Assembly (NCBI RefSeq): GCF_002042975.1
Contig: NW_018150132.1
Coordinates: 1,242,840 to 1,306,839, forward strand
Reading direction: 5' to 3'
Source of the DNA: Orbicella faveolata
Taxonomy: Eukaryota > Cnidaria > Anthozoa > Scleractinia > Merulinidae
DNA length: 64,000 nucleotides
A program made the translations under genes and the position numbers. The notes beneath the pieces are model-generated. The model saw only the letters and a list, made by a program, of their open reading frames with translations. It made no database searches and was not told the origin of the DNA. Positions 23,201 to 34,908 of this stretch are shown one piece after another (the first letter of the stretch is position 1; each line of letters starts with the position of its first letter).

Positions 23201-26200
23201 CTTGTTCATTCATCTGGATGCAGTGCTTCCAATTTCCCAGCTCATCGATACATTTTCTCTGGACCCTTTCTCTGGACCCTTTAAATCCCAGGAGTGAAAT
23301 ATGATGTCTCGACATTAAAATTCCAATATATTTTCATGCAAATCTGTGACAAAAATAAAGAAAATCATCAGCTATGTGATACTGCCTTGATTTATCTCCA
23401 AATTCTGCTCACTTGATTTGCATGAATTTATTTGTCCATTTTCTTCTTAGGTTTTTAGGTTTGATGGAGAAGATCTTATATGTCAAAATGGTCAAGACAG
23501 TGTTTTATTGTATTGAAAAATTTTCTCCCAATTGAGAAAATTTGTCAAGAACAGAGGGGTGCTGGCAGCTACCTTCAGTTTCCTTTGTATCGATTTGTAT
23601 CTTCAACTCTCTTCTTGATATTTAGAAATGTTTTAAGACGTGACTCTCAGATTGCGCTTAAAAACAACTTTTCTCCCATGTTCATCATGCACTATTCCTA
23701 GACATTCTAACAAAGCTAAAAATTGTCAATTTTAAATAAAATACTTTCTTCTGTTTCAGATTCATTCGAAAGGATTAAAGTTTGGAATATATGCAGGTAG
23801 ATAGTTTTGAGAAGAAAGCTCCTGAAGCATTTGCACAAAGGACACATCTTCTTAAATTTAGTTGTTATAAGATCTATCTTTCAGATGTAGTTGGAACAGC
23901 TCTGAGATCAACAGTTTGCTAGAAAAAAATAAATTATTATTTTTACTAGTGAAAGTCATTTGAAGGGTACATAATGTTGAAAAATACCCTTGGCTAATTA
24001 AATAATTCCAATTTGGGACTTTTTCTAGGGAGCTGTCTGGGTGTGGTCAGTACAATCTCAGCCATTTTATGGAGACCTTGCACCCAAATCGGAACCAATT
24101 CATCTGGAGTCGTCCACACTCATGATTAGATCACTGACCCTAACATAAATGTTGTAATTGTGTCAAAACATTTCTTCTCAGATTATGGGACCAAAACATG
24201 TGCAGGATACCCAGGAACTATTGATCACATTCAACAAGATATGGATGTAAGTTGACTGGGTAGTTTATCTTAATGTTTCTCTTAGTCAGTTTAGCTGGAA
24301 AACCCAAATACATGTAGTAAACAGTGAATAGTATTAATGCATGGCAACTGCATGCATATTTGATAGTCTGAATAGTCATGAATGGTGCGAATAATCTTGA
24401 ATAGTGGTGTATAGCTACAGATAGGCAATCCAGAAAGCCTAGTTAGCTGTAGTTCTTCAGTTAGCCTGTATAGCACTGACTTGACAGTTGTTAGCTCTCA
24501 ATCTAGTAATTATTTTAAGGGTAACTACAGCATTTTGCCCCACCTTAGAGAAGTGTTTTCCAGGCAAGCAAGTTGAATTTGGCTTGGACATCCCATGTAT
24601 AGTTCACATGTCTACCTCTAAGAGGTGGCCACCACACTACTTGGTCTCTTATGAGAGTGGCAAGTGCTACATTCTTATCTTGTAAACACTGATTTTGTTG
24701 TTCATTTCTTGCATGTTTTTAGACATTTGCCGCCTGGGGAGTTGACTATCTTAAGCTGGATGGTTGTTATAGTGACCCTGACAAGATGGACACGGGTTAC
24801 CCAATGGTCACTAAAGCTCTTAACAAAACAGGGAGACCAATAGTATTTTCTTGTAGCTGGCCAGCTTACCAAAGTTCCACAAGAACGGTAAGAGTATTTG
24901 TACATAATAATAATAATAATAATACTAATATTTATTTATACAGTGTAATAAACACTGGTATCAAAGGAGGTCCTGTTATTAGAGTACATAAGTAAAAATA
25001 CGAAAGGTCTGGAAGGTAAAAATTCACTTAGAAAATTGTCACATGGCCAAAAAATATATAAAAGAAGTATGCATCTACACATACATGTAAATCTTATTAT
25101 CTAATTAAGGAAAAAGTCTTTAGTGTCCCTTTAAACTCATTTGTAACTCTTTAGTGCCCCTTGAAACTCATTTGTGATGAGTTCTTCTGGGGAAAAAAAG
25201 CATAAACTTTTAATGTCAGTTGTAAAATTAATTTTGTGTAATTTTTCAGCCTAACTATACATGGATTGCTGAAAACTGCAACTTGTGGAGAAACTATGAT
25301 GATATTCAGGTATTGCGAATTTTGATTTGTGCGATAACCATTCCATACAACCTTCAGTGTTATGTCAGGTAGTCAGTGTTTTTCATCCATTTGGACAAAA
25401 GGCAGTGCAGATACAATGTCCAACCTGTTTATTTACCCATTGTTATACTTAATAATATGCACAGAATAATAGTCAGAGTGACATTGAGGTGTCTATTTTG
25501 AAGGATTCTTGGCAGAGTGTGACAACAATAATTAAGTGGTATGGTGACCATCAAGACGAGATGATTCCTGTGGCAGGACCTGGAAACTGGAATGATCCTG
25601 ATATGGTAACTAGAAGGCTGAATATCTGGTCAATGGGGCTAGTTTAATCCTGTGTTGCCAGCATTAGCGTTTTCTTTTTCAGCAACAAAGACTGGCAAGA
25701 GATACAGTCAATCAGTGCATCAGTGAATGAGTGACTGATTGACTGAGTGCGTCAGTCAGTCAGTCAGTCAGTCAGTCAGTCAGTCAGTCAGTCAGACACT
25801 CAGCCAGCCATTTAGTGTGTTGGTAAGTTAGTTAGGCGGTTATTTGGTCAGTCAGTCAATCAGTCAGTCAGCAGTCAGCCATCTAGCTAGTCTGTCCATC
25901 CATCCAACTGTCAGACAGTCAGTCAGTCAGTCAGTCAATCAGTCAGTCAGTCAGTCAGACAGTCAGTCAGTCAGTCGGTCAGTCAATCTCTCAGTCAGTC
26001 AGTTAGTCAATCAATCAATCAATCAGTCAGTCAGTCAATCAGTTGGTCAGTCAGTCAGTCAGTCAGCCAGCTATCTAGTGAGTCCGTTATTCACTCAGTC
26101 AGTGATTAGTGTGTCACTCAGTCACTTGGTCACTCAGCCACTCCATCAGTCAGTCAGGTGCAGTCACTTGAATTGTATAAATGATGGAATTTCCAATTGG

Positions 26201-29200
26201 TGAAACCCAGAGCATTGGACCAATTGAAACAAGCCTGGTATACAAATGTACTGGCAAAGCATACCAGAAAGGTTATGCAAATGCACCTTGTTACACAAAA
26301 TGTTTCTCAACATCAAAGTTTCACATATTTGGCAAAAGTTTTCTCTTGCCAAGAAAAGAAAGTGACTCATTGAAAAAAATGTTAAGCAAAATTATCAAAT
26401 TTGGAAAAGCGTTGCCAAACATTGCTCTTCCAAAACCACAAAATTAAGCTGCAGCAACAATTTCATTGCAAAGGACGTTTTTATTTACCTGATGTAAAAT
26501 TTAATGTAATTGTCTTTTATCCTCAGCTTATTATTGGTGACTTTAGTTTAAGTTATGAACAATCCAAGGCACAGTTTGCCATGTGGTCCATCATGGCTTC
26601 AGTAAGTAGACTTGGTGTCCAAATGGATTATACACTTTCACAAACTGTATATGCTGTTACTGCACTTTTCAATTAACATGCAAACGCTTAAGTAGTGACA
26701 AAATGTGATTGTAATCATTGATTTGAGTCAGGGAATGCTTCTGTTTAAGTGTGGTGTGCATGTTATTGAAAGGTGTATGCCAATATATACACAGTAATGT
26801 GAGTAGTCCCAGGGGTTGGAGGGAGTCCCATTTTTAAGTAACAGGACTGATTGGCAGAAATTTTGAAAAAAAAGCCCCTGAAAGGTACCAATATCTACCA
26901 GTATCTAAGGGTAATATAACTCAAATTCATTTTACCTCTAACAACTGAATAAATATGGAGTCTATCATAGATGATTGATGAGTGACAAATGACACCAGCT
27001 GGCCAAGAGCCCTGTCCAATAGAAAACTTATTAAATTCTTTCAATAAATTCCTGTTTTCAATTATCCCTCAAAGATATTAACTACATGCTTTTAACCTCC
27101 CATGTATATTTTAGCTGGAAATTGCCTTGTATTTTCATAACTTGGGCGATTGATCAGTTTAGAAGAGTTCAATAGACCCTTTGCATAAATGGTGCCTAAA
27201 TGTTAATACCAATTCTTTATACATCCTTAGCTTCATACTTATGTTTCCAGACAGGATTTTTTGTATGAATGTGAGGCTTAGGGTGTATAACTGTTATTCA
27301 AATTCGGCACCAGTTATGCAAAGGGCCTATGGTACACGTAGTTTGCATGTAATTACACTTTTAAGTTTTTCAAAATAACTTTTAATTGCTGAACCCACTG
27401 TCAAAGCATCTAGAATCTGACAGTAACCTAGAGTTTATCCCACAGCTCTTGTGTTTCACCAGGTTGTGTAAAGCCAAGCAAAATACAGATAGCTAGTGTG
27501 GAAAGTATTAATAGCACTTAATATGCAGTAAATAATGTTTTCGCATATTATTTGTGTCTCTTAGCCATTGATAATGTCCACTGATCTTCGTAGCATTTCT
27601 CCTTGGGCCAAAGAGATTCTCCAAAACAGGTGATGATTTCTGATATTTAAATTTACTATTCTTTGAACAAATTCCGAGTTACTGCACACGTGTCATAAAG
27701 AACATGTTAATTTACTGCAAAGCTCAGCACTGAAGTTATAAAGGAAACGTTTCATTAGGTTGTTAGGTTTCAGTGAGAGGTAAAGAGGGTTAGGGGGTGG
27801 GGTGGGTAGGGAGAGAGTGCGAGGGAGGACACAGATCATATACCCCATGGGGAAACTATAATAATTACCAATTCTTTCCATGACATTTCACATAAAATTA
27901 GTTTTTGTAACAGCAATTAAACTCATCACAAATAGATGAGCTTGGGAACTGGTGCCTGAAAAGTTAGTGGGGAGCAGAAGCCGTGAGCGGAAGGGGAGGT
28001 ATCCATGGCAACCCTGGAAGCGGGAACCACCCCCAAAAGCAGCCGCTAACTGGCACCGTGACAGTGAATGAATCAGTGGAAACAACGTACCTGACCCATA
28101 CTCACCTAGAGACCAGCGACTAAGAGGGAGGGACGGGAAGGGGCGAGAATCCGCAAAGATTCGCCAAAATACAAAGCTAATGATCCGCAACGATCAGCTG
28201 GCAGCACAGCACGTGCAATACAATGTGCCACAACAGCCCTGCAAATCTCCAGAGGGCCGCCCCTTAAGTCACGTAGTGTAAAAGGGGAAACCGCTGACTG
28301 CATTGGTTTGAGTCTAACTTTGCCTAAATCATATTTAGCCACATGAAAATTGTTTAATTTAGAGTCAGTCACATTTGCCCATCGCTTATGTACTGCTAAA
28401 GATCAATATGATTGTTAAATATGAATCTTTTCCGTTAGTTGTAACCAAAAAGTTGTCACCGATTTCCATTACACTTTCTGCATGGAGACTTCATTACATT
28501 CTGTACTCTGGAATGGCCCAGACAGAGAGGTCTAGTCATGTAACTTACGGCAGGAATAAGTAAACTGAATCCGCTTGTGCGGCAGGATAAGAACCAACAT
28601 TGTGGCAAATGTTTTTTGGGGGGTTATTTTCCAGTTAACAAGATATTTGTTTTAAATTCGGGATAAAAGTTAGACTTTGCCTTATGCTATCTACGACTCT
28701 GACATCACTTACCATATTTTGCAGTGAAGTGATTGCTGTCAATAAAGACAAACTAGGAAAAATGGGTCGAAGAGTTCTCTTGGTAAGGCATTAAAGAATG
28801 TGAAATATAGTATTATTTTATCGCATGAACAGGAGCTTTTTTTTAAATTTTACCCTTGTTAACTCAATTGTATTGGGAACTAAACAAGCTGGGGGAAGTT
28901 TGGGAGAACAAGAAATACTGTCAGTGGTAACTCGTGTTTCTATCGAGTTTTAGTATAAATCTACTAGCGTTCTATAATGAATTCCGTTCACTTTTTTGGC
29001 TACGCTACTTACTATCTATTCTGTGATAGATAGTGAGTAGCGTAGCAGTGTGCCCTTGTTAACAAAATGACGGCCGCTTCTTTGCGTTTTGAAGTGCCTA
29101 TGAAGAAGATGTAGATGAACTTCTGAACGACTAGTAGATTTATACTAATAAACAATTAGATTATTCACTCTCGATTTCTATGCGTGATAGAAATCTCGAG

Positions 29201-30662
29201 CTCATAATCTAATTGTTAGATAAAAGAAGGGCTTTCAGCCCTCGTATCTTACCTGACAGGACGTTTTCATTCGAGGATTAAGAGACCCAAGTTTCTCCGT
29301 TTCTACTACACGGCAATCATTTGCGTCTTAGCACCTTGTCAAGCAAATAGGTGATGGCGAGAATGGCGAAAATCCAAGTCTATGTTTGTACAACCAAAAT
29401 CTCAGAACTAGTCTAAGAGATATGTGCTGTAGTCCTAAAGAATTTTTGATATTTTGAGCATAGCGCTGGCTGAAAAGGTTTATATAAAAATCAATACAAC
29501 ACAAACAGAACAACACAATCTCAAGAAGAAAGCCTCAGATATCTTACCATGACAGTGTCAATTGCCTTACTCTGATCTTTAACTAATTTTACGTCCAGCT
29601 TAGTGAGAAATGTTCTCATGTTGTATGTTAGGCTGGAAACAAAGAGATCTGGGCACGACCTTTAGCTGACGGCTCAGTAGCTGTGGTGTTATTCTCACAT
29701 TCTGTCTCTACGCCAGAAATAATGGAAGCGAGTTTTCAATTGGTAAGAAATTTAGCTTGTGAAACATATCCCAGGATTAGCCTAAATGGTTAGCGAGCTA
29801 TACTCGAACAGTCTGGATTCAACCTTGTGTTGCCTTCTTTGGCGAACCTCTCAGGTCTTATAACGCCTCTCTGACATAAATGGGTACTGGTGAGTTGTTA
29901 TGGTAACCTGACATATTCCTTGGGAGGGGGGGGGGNTGGACTAGCATCCCATCCAGGGGAGAGTAGCAATGCTCCTCATCGCTCGATTTGGTATCAAAAT
30001 TGTTTAACATACAGTGGAACCCCCGCCTTACGGTCACCTCTTTATTACGGCCACTTTTTTATGTCCCGGCGAAACGCCATACATTTTCCTATAAGAAAAC
30101 CCCATTAATGCGGCCACCCCGTTAATACAGCGAACGGCCACATTCTGAAATCCCAGTCTGTATAATCTTTATAATTTTACCCCGTTTATACGGCCACTCA
30201 AACTAGTTATGTTCATCTGTCTATTGTTAATATCATATGTGCTGATTGAAGTTTAGATTTTTTTTAAAGTTATATCTGCATTCCCGATGTTCACTCAGCT
30301 AAAGAACAGTTGTTTGGAAGTGCAATTGTGATATATTTGTGAAGACTTAACTCAATTTAGACCAGTCATGAGGTTAAATCACCCTGCCCTGTTAATACGG
30401 CTACCCCGTTGATACAGCCAAATTTTCATGGCTCGTTGGTGACCGTATTAACGGGGTTCCACTGTAGTCCCAGGTTAAAGTAATGTGTAGAACATTGACG
30501 ATCAAATCTCTGTGTTCGTTGTCCTAGGTTGGATTGTCTGCTTCACGTGCTGTGGCACGTGACCTGTTTGAGCACAAGGATCTTGGGATATTTAGTTTAA
30601 GCTTCAGTGCCACTGTCAACCCGAGTGGGGTGGTGATGGTCAAATTGACACCTCTGATGTAG
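20263..30662 (+). CDS. NAGA: Alpha-N-acetylgalactosaminidase, complete
   Basis: Lysosomal glycoside hydrolase family 27 enzyme that removes terminal alpha-GalNAc from glycoproteins and glycolipids. Fourteen exons join in phase: 20263-20374, 21006-21075, 21456-21537, 22662-22754, 23760-23796, 24182-24246, 24723-24887, 25250-25309, 25504-25605, 26527-26601, 27565-27629, 28725-28782, 29632-29742 and 30528-30662, giving 409 residues (human NAGA has 411). Residues 1 to about 27 form a signal peptide. Then come [24 protein letters not shown] with the nucleophile Asp166, and RNYDDIQ with acid/base Asp226. FSCSWPAY at 196-203 carries Ser198 and Ala201, the small pair that admits the N-acetyl group; alpha-galactosidase A has Glu and Leu there. 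Later motifs are [13 protein letters not shown] and [13 protein letters not shown]. Either Met1 or Met3 could be the start. Confidence 0.95.
22001..22318. repeat. Repeat bounded by GTTTCTATAACTCRATAGAAACAC
   Basis: 'gtttctataactcgatagaa' near 22009 and 'gtttctataactcaatagaa' near 22285 bracket about 300 bases. Each end is itself palindromic. A related fragment, 'ctcgtgtttctatcgagtt', occurs at about 28931. A non-autonomous element is likely but its superfamily is unknown. Confidence 0.5.
22850..23175. repeat. Direct and inverted array of a GATACTCAACTGA-like unit
   Basis: NAGA intron 4. The left half holds 'tgagtgttgacc', 'ggttgagtattggtcgatat' and relatives; the right half holds their inverse, 'gaccgatactcaactgatac' and 'gactgataattattcaactg'. 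It is a fold-back array of imperfect ~13-16-base units, probably a MITE or its remains. Confidence 0.65.
25738..26158 (+). repeat. Microsatellite (CAGT)n with interruptions
   Basis: About 420 bases of CAGT/GTCA tetranucleotide repeat in NAGA intron 9. It produces a spurious open frame full of Ser-Gln-Ser-Val, which I do not annotate as a gene. Confidence 0.95.
27173..27329. mobile_element. MITE, TAGACCCTTT family (copy 1)
   Basis: The left end 'tagaccctttgcataaatgg' is inverted at the right as 'gttatgcaaagggccta'. A longer-armed relative sits at 33551-33733. TA at both ends suggests a Tc1/mariner-like origin. It lies in NAGA intron 10. Confidence 0.7.
27670..28724. other. NAGA intron 11, no recognised feature
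   Basis: Open frames of 60-100 codons occur on the minus strand here, but none has paired splice sites or a recognisable motif. A pyrimidine-rich stretch lies near 27780-27830. Confidence 0.4.
28951..29147. mobile_element. MITE, TATAAATCTACTAG family (copy 1) with palindromic core
   Basis: 'agtataaatctactagcgtt' at the left is inverted at the right as 'gactagtagatttatact'. At 29000-29046 is a strong hairpin, 'ctacgctacttactatct' against 'agatagtgagtagcgtag'. A truncated copy with the same core lies at about 32983-33110. Confidence 0.8.
29152..29220. repeat. Hairpin repeat next to the MITE
   Basis: 'aacaattagattat' plus 'ctcgatttctat' is matched by the inverse 'atagaaatctcgag' plus 'ataatctaattgtt', forming a stem of over 25 bases with a short loop. 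It directly adjoins the MITE ending at 29147 and may be an inner part of the same larger element. Confidence 0.7.
29775..30003 (+). mobile_element. Diverged tRNA-derived SINE
   Basis: The head has tRNA-like blocks ('ctaaatggttagcg', 'cagtctggattcaacc'), and the body has 'cgcctctctgacat', 'gcatcccatccagggg' and 'agtagcaatgctcctcatcg'. The better copy at 42224-42515 has the same order of blocks. A G run with one N (29935) interrupts it. It lies in NAGA intron 13. Confidence 0.6.
30012..30464. mobile_element. Pogo/Tc1-like MITE, complete
   Basis: Ends are CAGTGGAACCCC in inverted orientation, with about 27 bases of terminal inverted repeat that include 'acggtcacc'. The target duplication is TA (30010-30011 and 30465-30466). 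No transposase is encoded. The ends and TA duplication match pogo-like members of the Tc1/mariner group. It lies in NAGA intron 13; a degraded copy is at 18289. Confidence 0.88.
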
Positions 30663-30692
30663 AAGACGTGGATCATTCAGACAACAAGTGAT

Positions 30693-30698
30693 AATAAA
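30693..30698 (+). terminator. Polyadenylation signal of NAGA
   Basis: AATAAA 31 bases downstream of the NAGA stop codon, on the coding strand. Confidence 0.7.
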
Positions 30699-32306
30699 TT
30701 GAAGCAAAATTATTAATTTGTCCTTGACAGTTTTGGCCAGGAAACAACTTTTCATTCTGATTATTTTTGTTATAGCTTAAAGCAAACAATTGATCTTGTG
30801 AGAGGATAATCTTAGAATTACAGACATATTGATTTCTTGTCCAGAGAGGATTCAAGGACAGTACGTGAAGTTTCGCCTAAAACGTAAAAGACTTAGCTTT
30901 GGAGTAAAAAGCAGAAATTATTATAAAAATTATGCGAACTTACAGACAAACATTAACTTTTCTTACTCTTTTTGTACTCCATTTGTATGTTTTTGTATGC
31001 TTCTTATTTCTAACTAGGCATTGTCTGTCGTGGCTTTTTTTTTGTTGTTGTTAGAAAAAAATAGAACGTTTGCTAAAAGGTTTTCAGTGTTAGTCAAATT
31101 GTAGATAAAATGTTAATGTAATCAGTGCAAAGTAGAGTTGAATTAAAACTTAGAAGTTTGTTATTCTCACTCGCCCCGTGGAGTATTGTGCAACTTGGTG
31201 TCGACACATTATTTAAACCCATCTTCATGGCTAAGAAGGGTATTACAGCTGGTCAGAATTTTAAAAGAGGCAGCTGACAATAGGCGGCTTGTTGAAAACG
31301 GTCTATTTTAACAGCTTTATAAAACTAGGGTGCTTTGTGAAGCGTTCAACTGTCAATTACCCCCGCGCAAATATCGTAGCTGAAGCGCCTTAAATCAAGG
31401 TGAAGTCTTAAAGTCACTGCACCAAAACAAAACGTTTCTCGTACCACTGAAGCTTATATGAGTATTTAGGAGTATTTGTACTCCCCTGGATGGGCTGCTA
31501 GTAAGTTTATTGTAGAGTCCCCGCCAGCATTTAATCAGCTGGTTGCTATTAACCACGAACACAACACAATTACCACAGGGTACTAAGTAAGCATTACGCC
31601 GAAAGCGTAGCGCCTTAGATCAAACGTATCGTGAAGTGTGTAAATCGATTTGAAGATACCTCTGATAAGTTAGTTGAAGATGTTGCTTTTATGCAGGTCA
31701 AAGGGCGGTCTTAAACGCGCTATCGTGAACCTCAAATTGAGTATTGAAGCCGGATGTGCGTGCTTTGATTCTTAACAAAGGGGAAAAAAGAAACAGCTGG
31801 TTTTAGTACAGTGTATCTCACACAAGTTCGTCGAAATCACAACTCGGTGATATGTAACGCGAAGAGTCATTACTGAAGAGTTTGCACGCGATGTAGACCT
31901 ATTTAATTGGTGGCTCGTTCGACATATAACCTCCAGAAATAAACTTTTTTTCGTACTTGTCTTGGCATTTTTTTTTATTATGATTTAAAACGAAGATAGA
32001 TAAAATTTTTAACTTACAAACTGTGACGCACTCTTAAACCTGTAATAGCGTGCAGTTATCGCGCCTTGTTCCACAATTAAGCTCTGTTTCCTAACCTACT
32101 TCTAAAACCTGGTAAGGAAATCCTTAAAAAAATATATATTTTCCTTCTGCCTTCTTTTAATTAATTTACGATGGATAAAAGTTGAATATCCAGTAAAAAG
32201 TTGCCGTTTTCAATGCAACAAATTTACTAGCTTCAAAATCTAGAAGGATGGAAAGAAATCTTAAAAATGGCCGAACGGGTTATAGATAAAATTATATTGT
32301 AATTAC
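30699..32306. other. Intergenic region without recognised gene
   Basis: AT-rich sequence between the converging NAGA and thioredoxin-like genes. I see no exon, tRNA or clear transposon. Confidence 0.4.
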
Positions 32307-32515
32307 CTTGTAACATTTTTCTTGTTGCGGGTGTTCGCCATTTTTTTTTTTTACAATTTCAGCGGTTTCTAAACTAGCCCCCTCAAAACAGCGTTCATTG
32401 GAAGAAGTAGTACAACTTAATTTCGTTTGAAATGTTTTGCACCAGGGTCCGCTTTCAAACACAGGCAAAAACAACTCTGAAATTGCCTCATTCGATTCTC
32501 GCAAATTAGTTTTTG
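32307..32515 (-). other. Possible alternative Cys-containing exon downstream of the CSDC thioredoxin-like gene
   Basis: An open stretch of 69 codons lies between a weak acceptor (gtgttgaag) and a good donor (aag|gtaattac). It encodes four spaced cysteines (GPWCKTF, LSCTT, NERCFE, EKCYK). It begins in the phase left by exon 3 of the gene at 32642-34908, so it could replace or extend that gene's last exon. A run of twelve A in the coding strand and the absence of a clear next exon count against it. Confidence 0.3.
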
Positions 32516-32641
32516 CTTCAACACAAAAACGAGGCTATAATTTTGCAGCCTCGTATTCATGTTCAAGTCGTTAAATCTTGCGCTCGAATATAGAAGTTGC
32601 TACGCATATCAAAGTTTCAAGTTTGTGATTTGACGATTCAT

Positions 32642-34908
32642 TTATCCTCTTTTCCAGCCTGGTGGGTTCTGATAAGGTATGTTGCAAGGGCTCATTTGCG
32701 AAAAGTTCCACCCATTCTGTGTCCAAGTAGGTCCACAAGGATAGCCTTCGGGCTGGTTTGAGGCGGGTTCATCTTGTACAATGTTACTTGGGACTTTCTG
32801 TTTGATTAGTTCATTCATGAATCTTTCGATAGAAGCTGACGGAGAAAAGGGGAAAAAAACATTTTAGGGAGTCGGTCAAACATTTTGTAGAAATACCGTC
32901 TCTTATCCACTCCTCCAACCTACCCCCCCTACCCCACCCTCGACTGCTTCCATCAAAATAGATAGCATTACAATTGTCATTACTATAAATCTACTAGCGT
33001 TATATCACGAATGCTGTTCTCTGATTGGCTAGGCTACTCACTATTCTGCTGTAGATAGTGAGTAGCGTAGCAGTGTACGGTTCTTAACAAAATGACGGCC
33101 GCTTCTTAGCTTTAATGCAGACCTATATTACCTTTGTCTTGGTTACCGCTGTACTCTCCAGCGTATTGCCCTTTTCGGAATACTTTCAGCTGCGGCCAGC
33201 TGTGTACATTGAACCTGTTCTCGCAGATGCTCCTTCCCTCGCCGAAACAGTCAATCTGTGAAGCGGTTGAATTAAAAAAGTTACTGGCCTAAATTAAGCT
33301 TTAAACTCACCATATCTGGTATCTGATTTTTGATCTCGTTTCAGTTAAAACGTTCCCCTTGTTTTTAAAGGAGATATTGTGGAGTAAAATCGACGATACC
33401 TTATTATCGTCTTATTTTCACTTATCACACCCTAGCGAAGCCCTTTGAATTTAAAGTGACCTGAAGTGTGTTTTAACAGAAAAATACTGAAACAAGCATA
33501 GCTCGAGTGCCATATAATAAACTACTTACTAACCTAGCTTGCTCAAGCCATAGACCCTTTTCATAAATGGCTGCCAATTTAAAATTCTTTTGTATGCATT
33601 TAAATTAGCCTCACTAAACTCGTTTGGGAGTAAAAATTCTTTTGAATTAGCAACTCAAAAACGAGGTTAGTCAGGCTGATTTTAATACTTACAAAAGAAT
33701 TTATAATTGGCAGCCATTTATTAAAAGGGTCTATATTGGGGAATATTGGCCCCCGGTCGTGTTTGTACAGACCTCGTTACGCTTGGTCCGTACTGCCACG
33801 ATCTCGGGCCAATATTCCCCAGTACCGCCCTTGCGCTCGGTTAGTAAGAGGTTATCACCCGAGGACACACAACAATTAACCCGACCAGCAATAGAACCCA
33901 GACCCCTTGCGCACTAACCATCATGCAACTGCGACAGCCATGTTGATAACTGAACTCCAAACGTGGTAAAGGTGCTGTCGGTCATCGTAAACACTAACCT
34001 TGGCGAAAACAAATTTTCCTTTCCGTGCAAAGTCTTTAGCTGCACCTTCAAAATCAGGCTTCAGTTTGGCACAATCACTGCACCTAACAAGGGAGGAGTG
34101 GGTATTAGGTTGTCATTTGATTCCAAGGTCTTGAAACAATGTTGTTTCATACGTGAGGTTAAGTTTGGTTTGTTGTGTTTATCGTTTAGTAAAACAAATC
34201 TAATGATGAATCAGTGTCTGTACTTGGTGATGACTCACAGACAATGGGCGAAATTTTGTAAAAGACAAATAAAATTGGAAGAAAAGAAAACATCCTGAAT
34301 TCTCCAAGACGACAAATTAAACTCATTTGTCAATATGCTTATTTGATTTTCCTAAAAGTTCATTTGAAAGTTCGTTTCAATTTACAACTAAAATCAGTGT
34401 CTCGTTCTATAAGGCTTCCAAGAGGTTTACTTGTCTCTATTAAACTAAAAATATGTACGCAGTATTTTGTATTTTGATAAGGTCAGATTAAATAAATAGC
34501 TAGCATAAAAGAAGTTAAAGGAAAGTTAGGAACCGCCCTACCTGTATGGTAAATGACCTGCGAATAAAACATCTCATTGGCTTTATAATAATCCGTTTGT
34601 CTTAAATTCAACGATTCAAATCAAACAATAACCAAACAATCTGCTTCATTTTATTCGTAAGATACACTCGCTTCGAGATCTCTTCAGAATCTTCCTTTCG
34701 TTTTTTCAATGCTACGCGAAAGAATTTCAAACGACAATATGGCGACAATATGAACTTACCACGGCGCGTAGAAGTCAACCAACATGGTTTCTTTGTCTTT
34801 AAGGAAATGATCAAAATCTGCATCGCTTAATTTAAACACCGGGTCAGCTGGAGCACATAAACCCTGCCCGAAAAGGGACAGGGCAATCGAAAATATTATC
34901 GATAACAT
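32642..34908 (-). CDS. Secreted thioredoxin-domain protein with CSDC active site, complete
   Basis: Four exons (34760-34908, 33999-34083, 33132-33255, 32642-32835) encode 183 residues. A signal peptide (MLSIIFSIALSLFGQGLCA) is followed by one thioredoxin fold: TMLVDFYAPWCSDCAKLKP with the redox pair C-S-D-C, then KFVFAKIDC, the cis-proline loop HSWPQLK and KGQYAGEYSGN. The fold resembles single domains of TXNDC5/ERp46, but the motif is CSDC rather than CGHC. The short tail adds two cysteines (YPCGPTW, SPCNIPYQNPPGW) and ends without KDEL, so export rather than ER retention is inferred. Exons 1-3 match those of the gene at 37308-41715 in length pattern and phase, and exon 2 is 85 nt in both, so the two are tandem duplicates. 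Its substrate is unknown. Confidence 0.85.
32983..33110. mobile_element. MITE, TATAAATCTACTAG family (copy 2, truncated)
   Basis: Shares 'ctataaatctactagcgtta', the 'atagtgagtagcgtagcagt' core and 'aacaaaatgacggccgcttc' with the copy at 28951-29147. It lies in intron 3 of the CSDC gene, just downstream of that exon. Confidence 0.75.
33551..33733. mobile_element. MITE, TAGACCCTTTT family (copy 2, long arms)
   Basis: Inverted arms of about 75 bases, starting 'tagacccttttcataaatgg' and ending with its near-perfect inverse, cover most of the element. TA at both ends fits a Tc1/mariner target. It lies in intron 2 of the CSDC gene. Confidence 0.88.
33736..33821. repeat. Hairpin repeat abutting the MITE
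   Basis: 'ttggggaatattggccc' is inverted as 'gggccaatattcccca', and the stem continues into 'ggtcgtg'/'cacgatc'. It starts three bases after the MITE at 33551-33733. Confidence 0.75.

Noticed and set aside
25844-26203. 119-codon open frame rich in Ser-Gln-Ser-Val
   Set aside because: It is a direct translation of the interrupted CAGT microsatellite in a NAGA intron and would be skipped in the spliced message.
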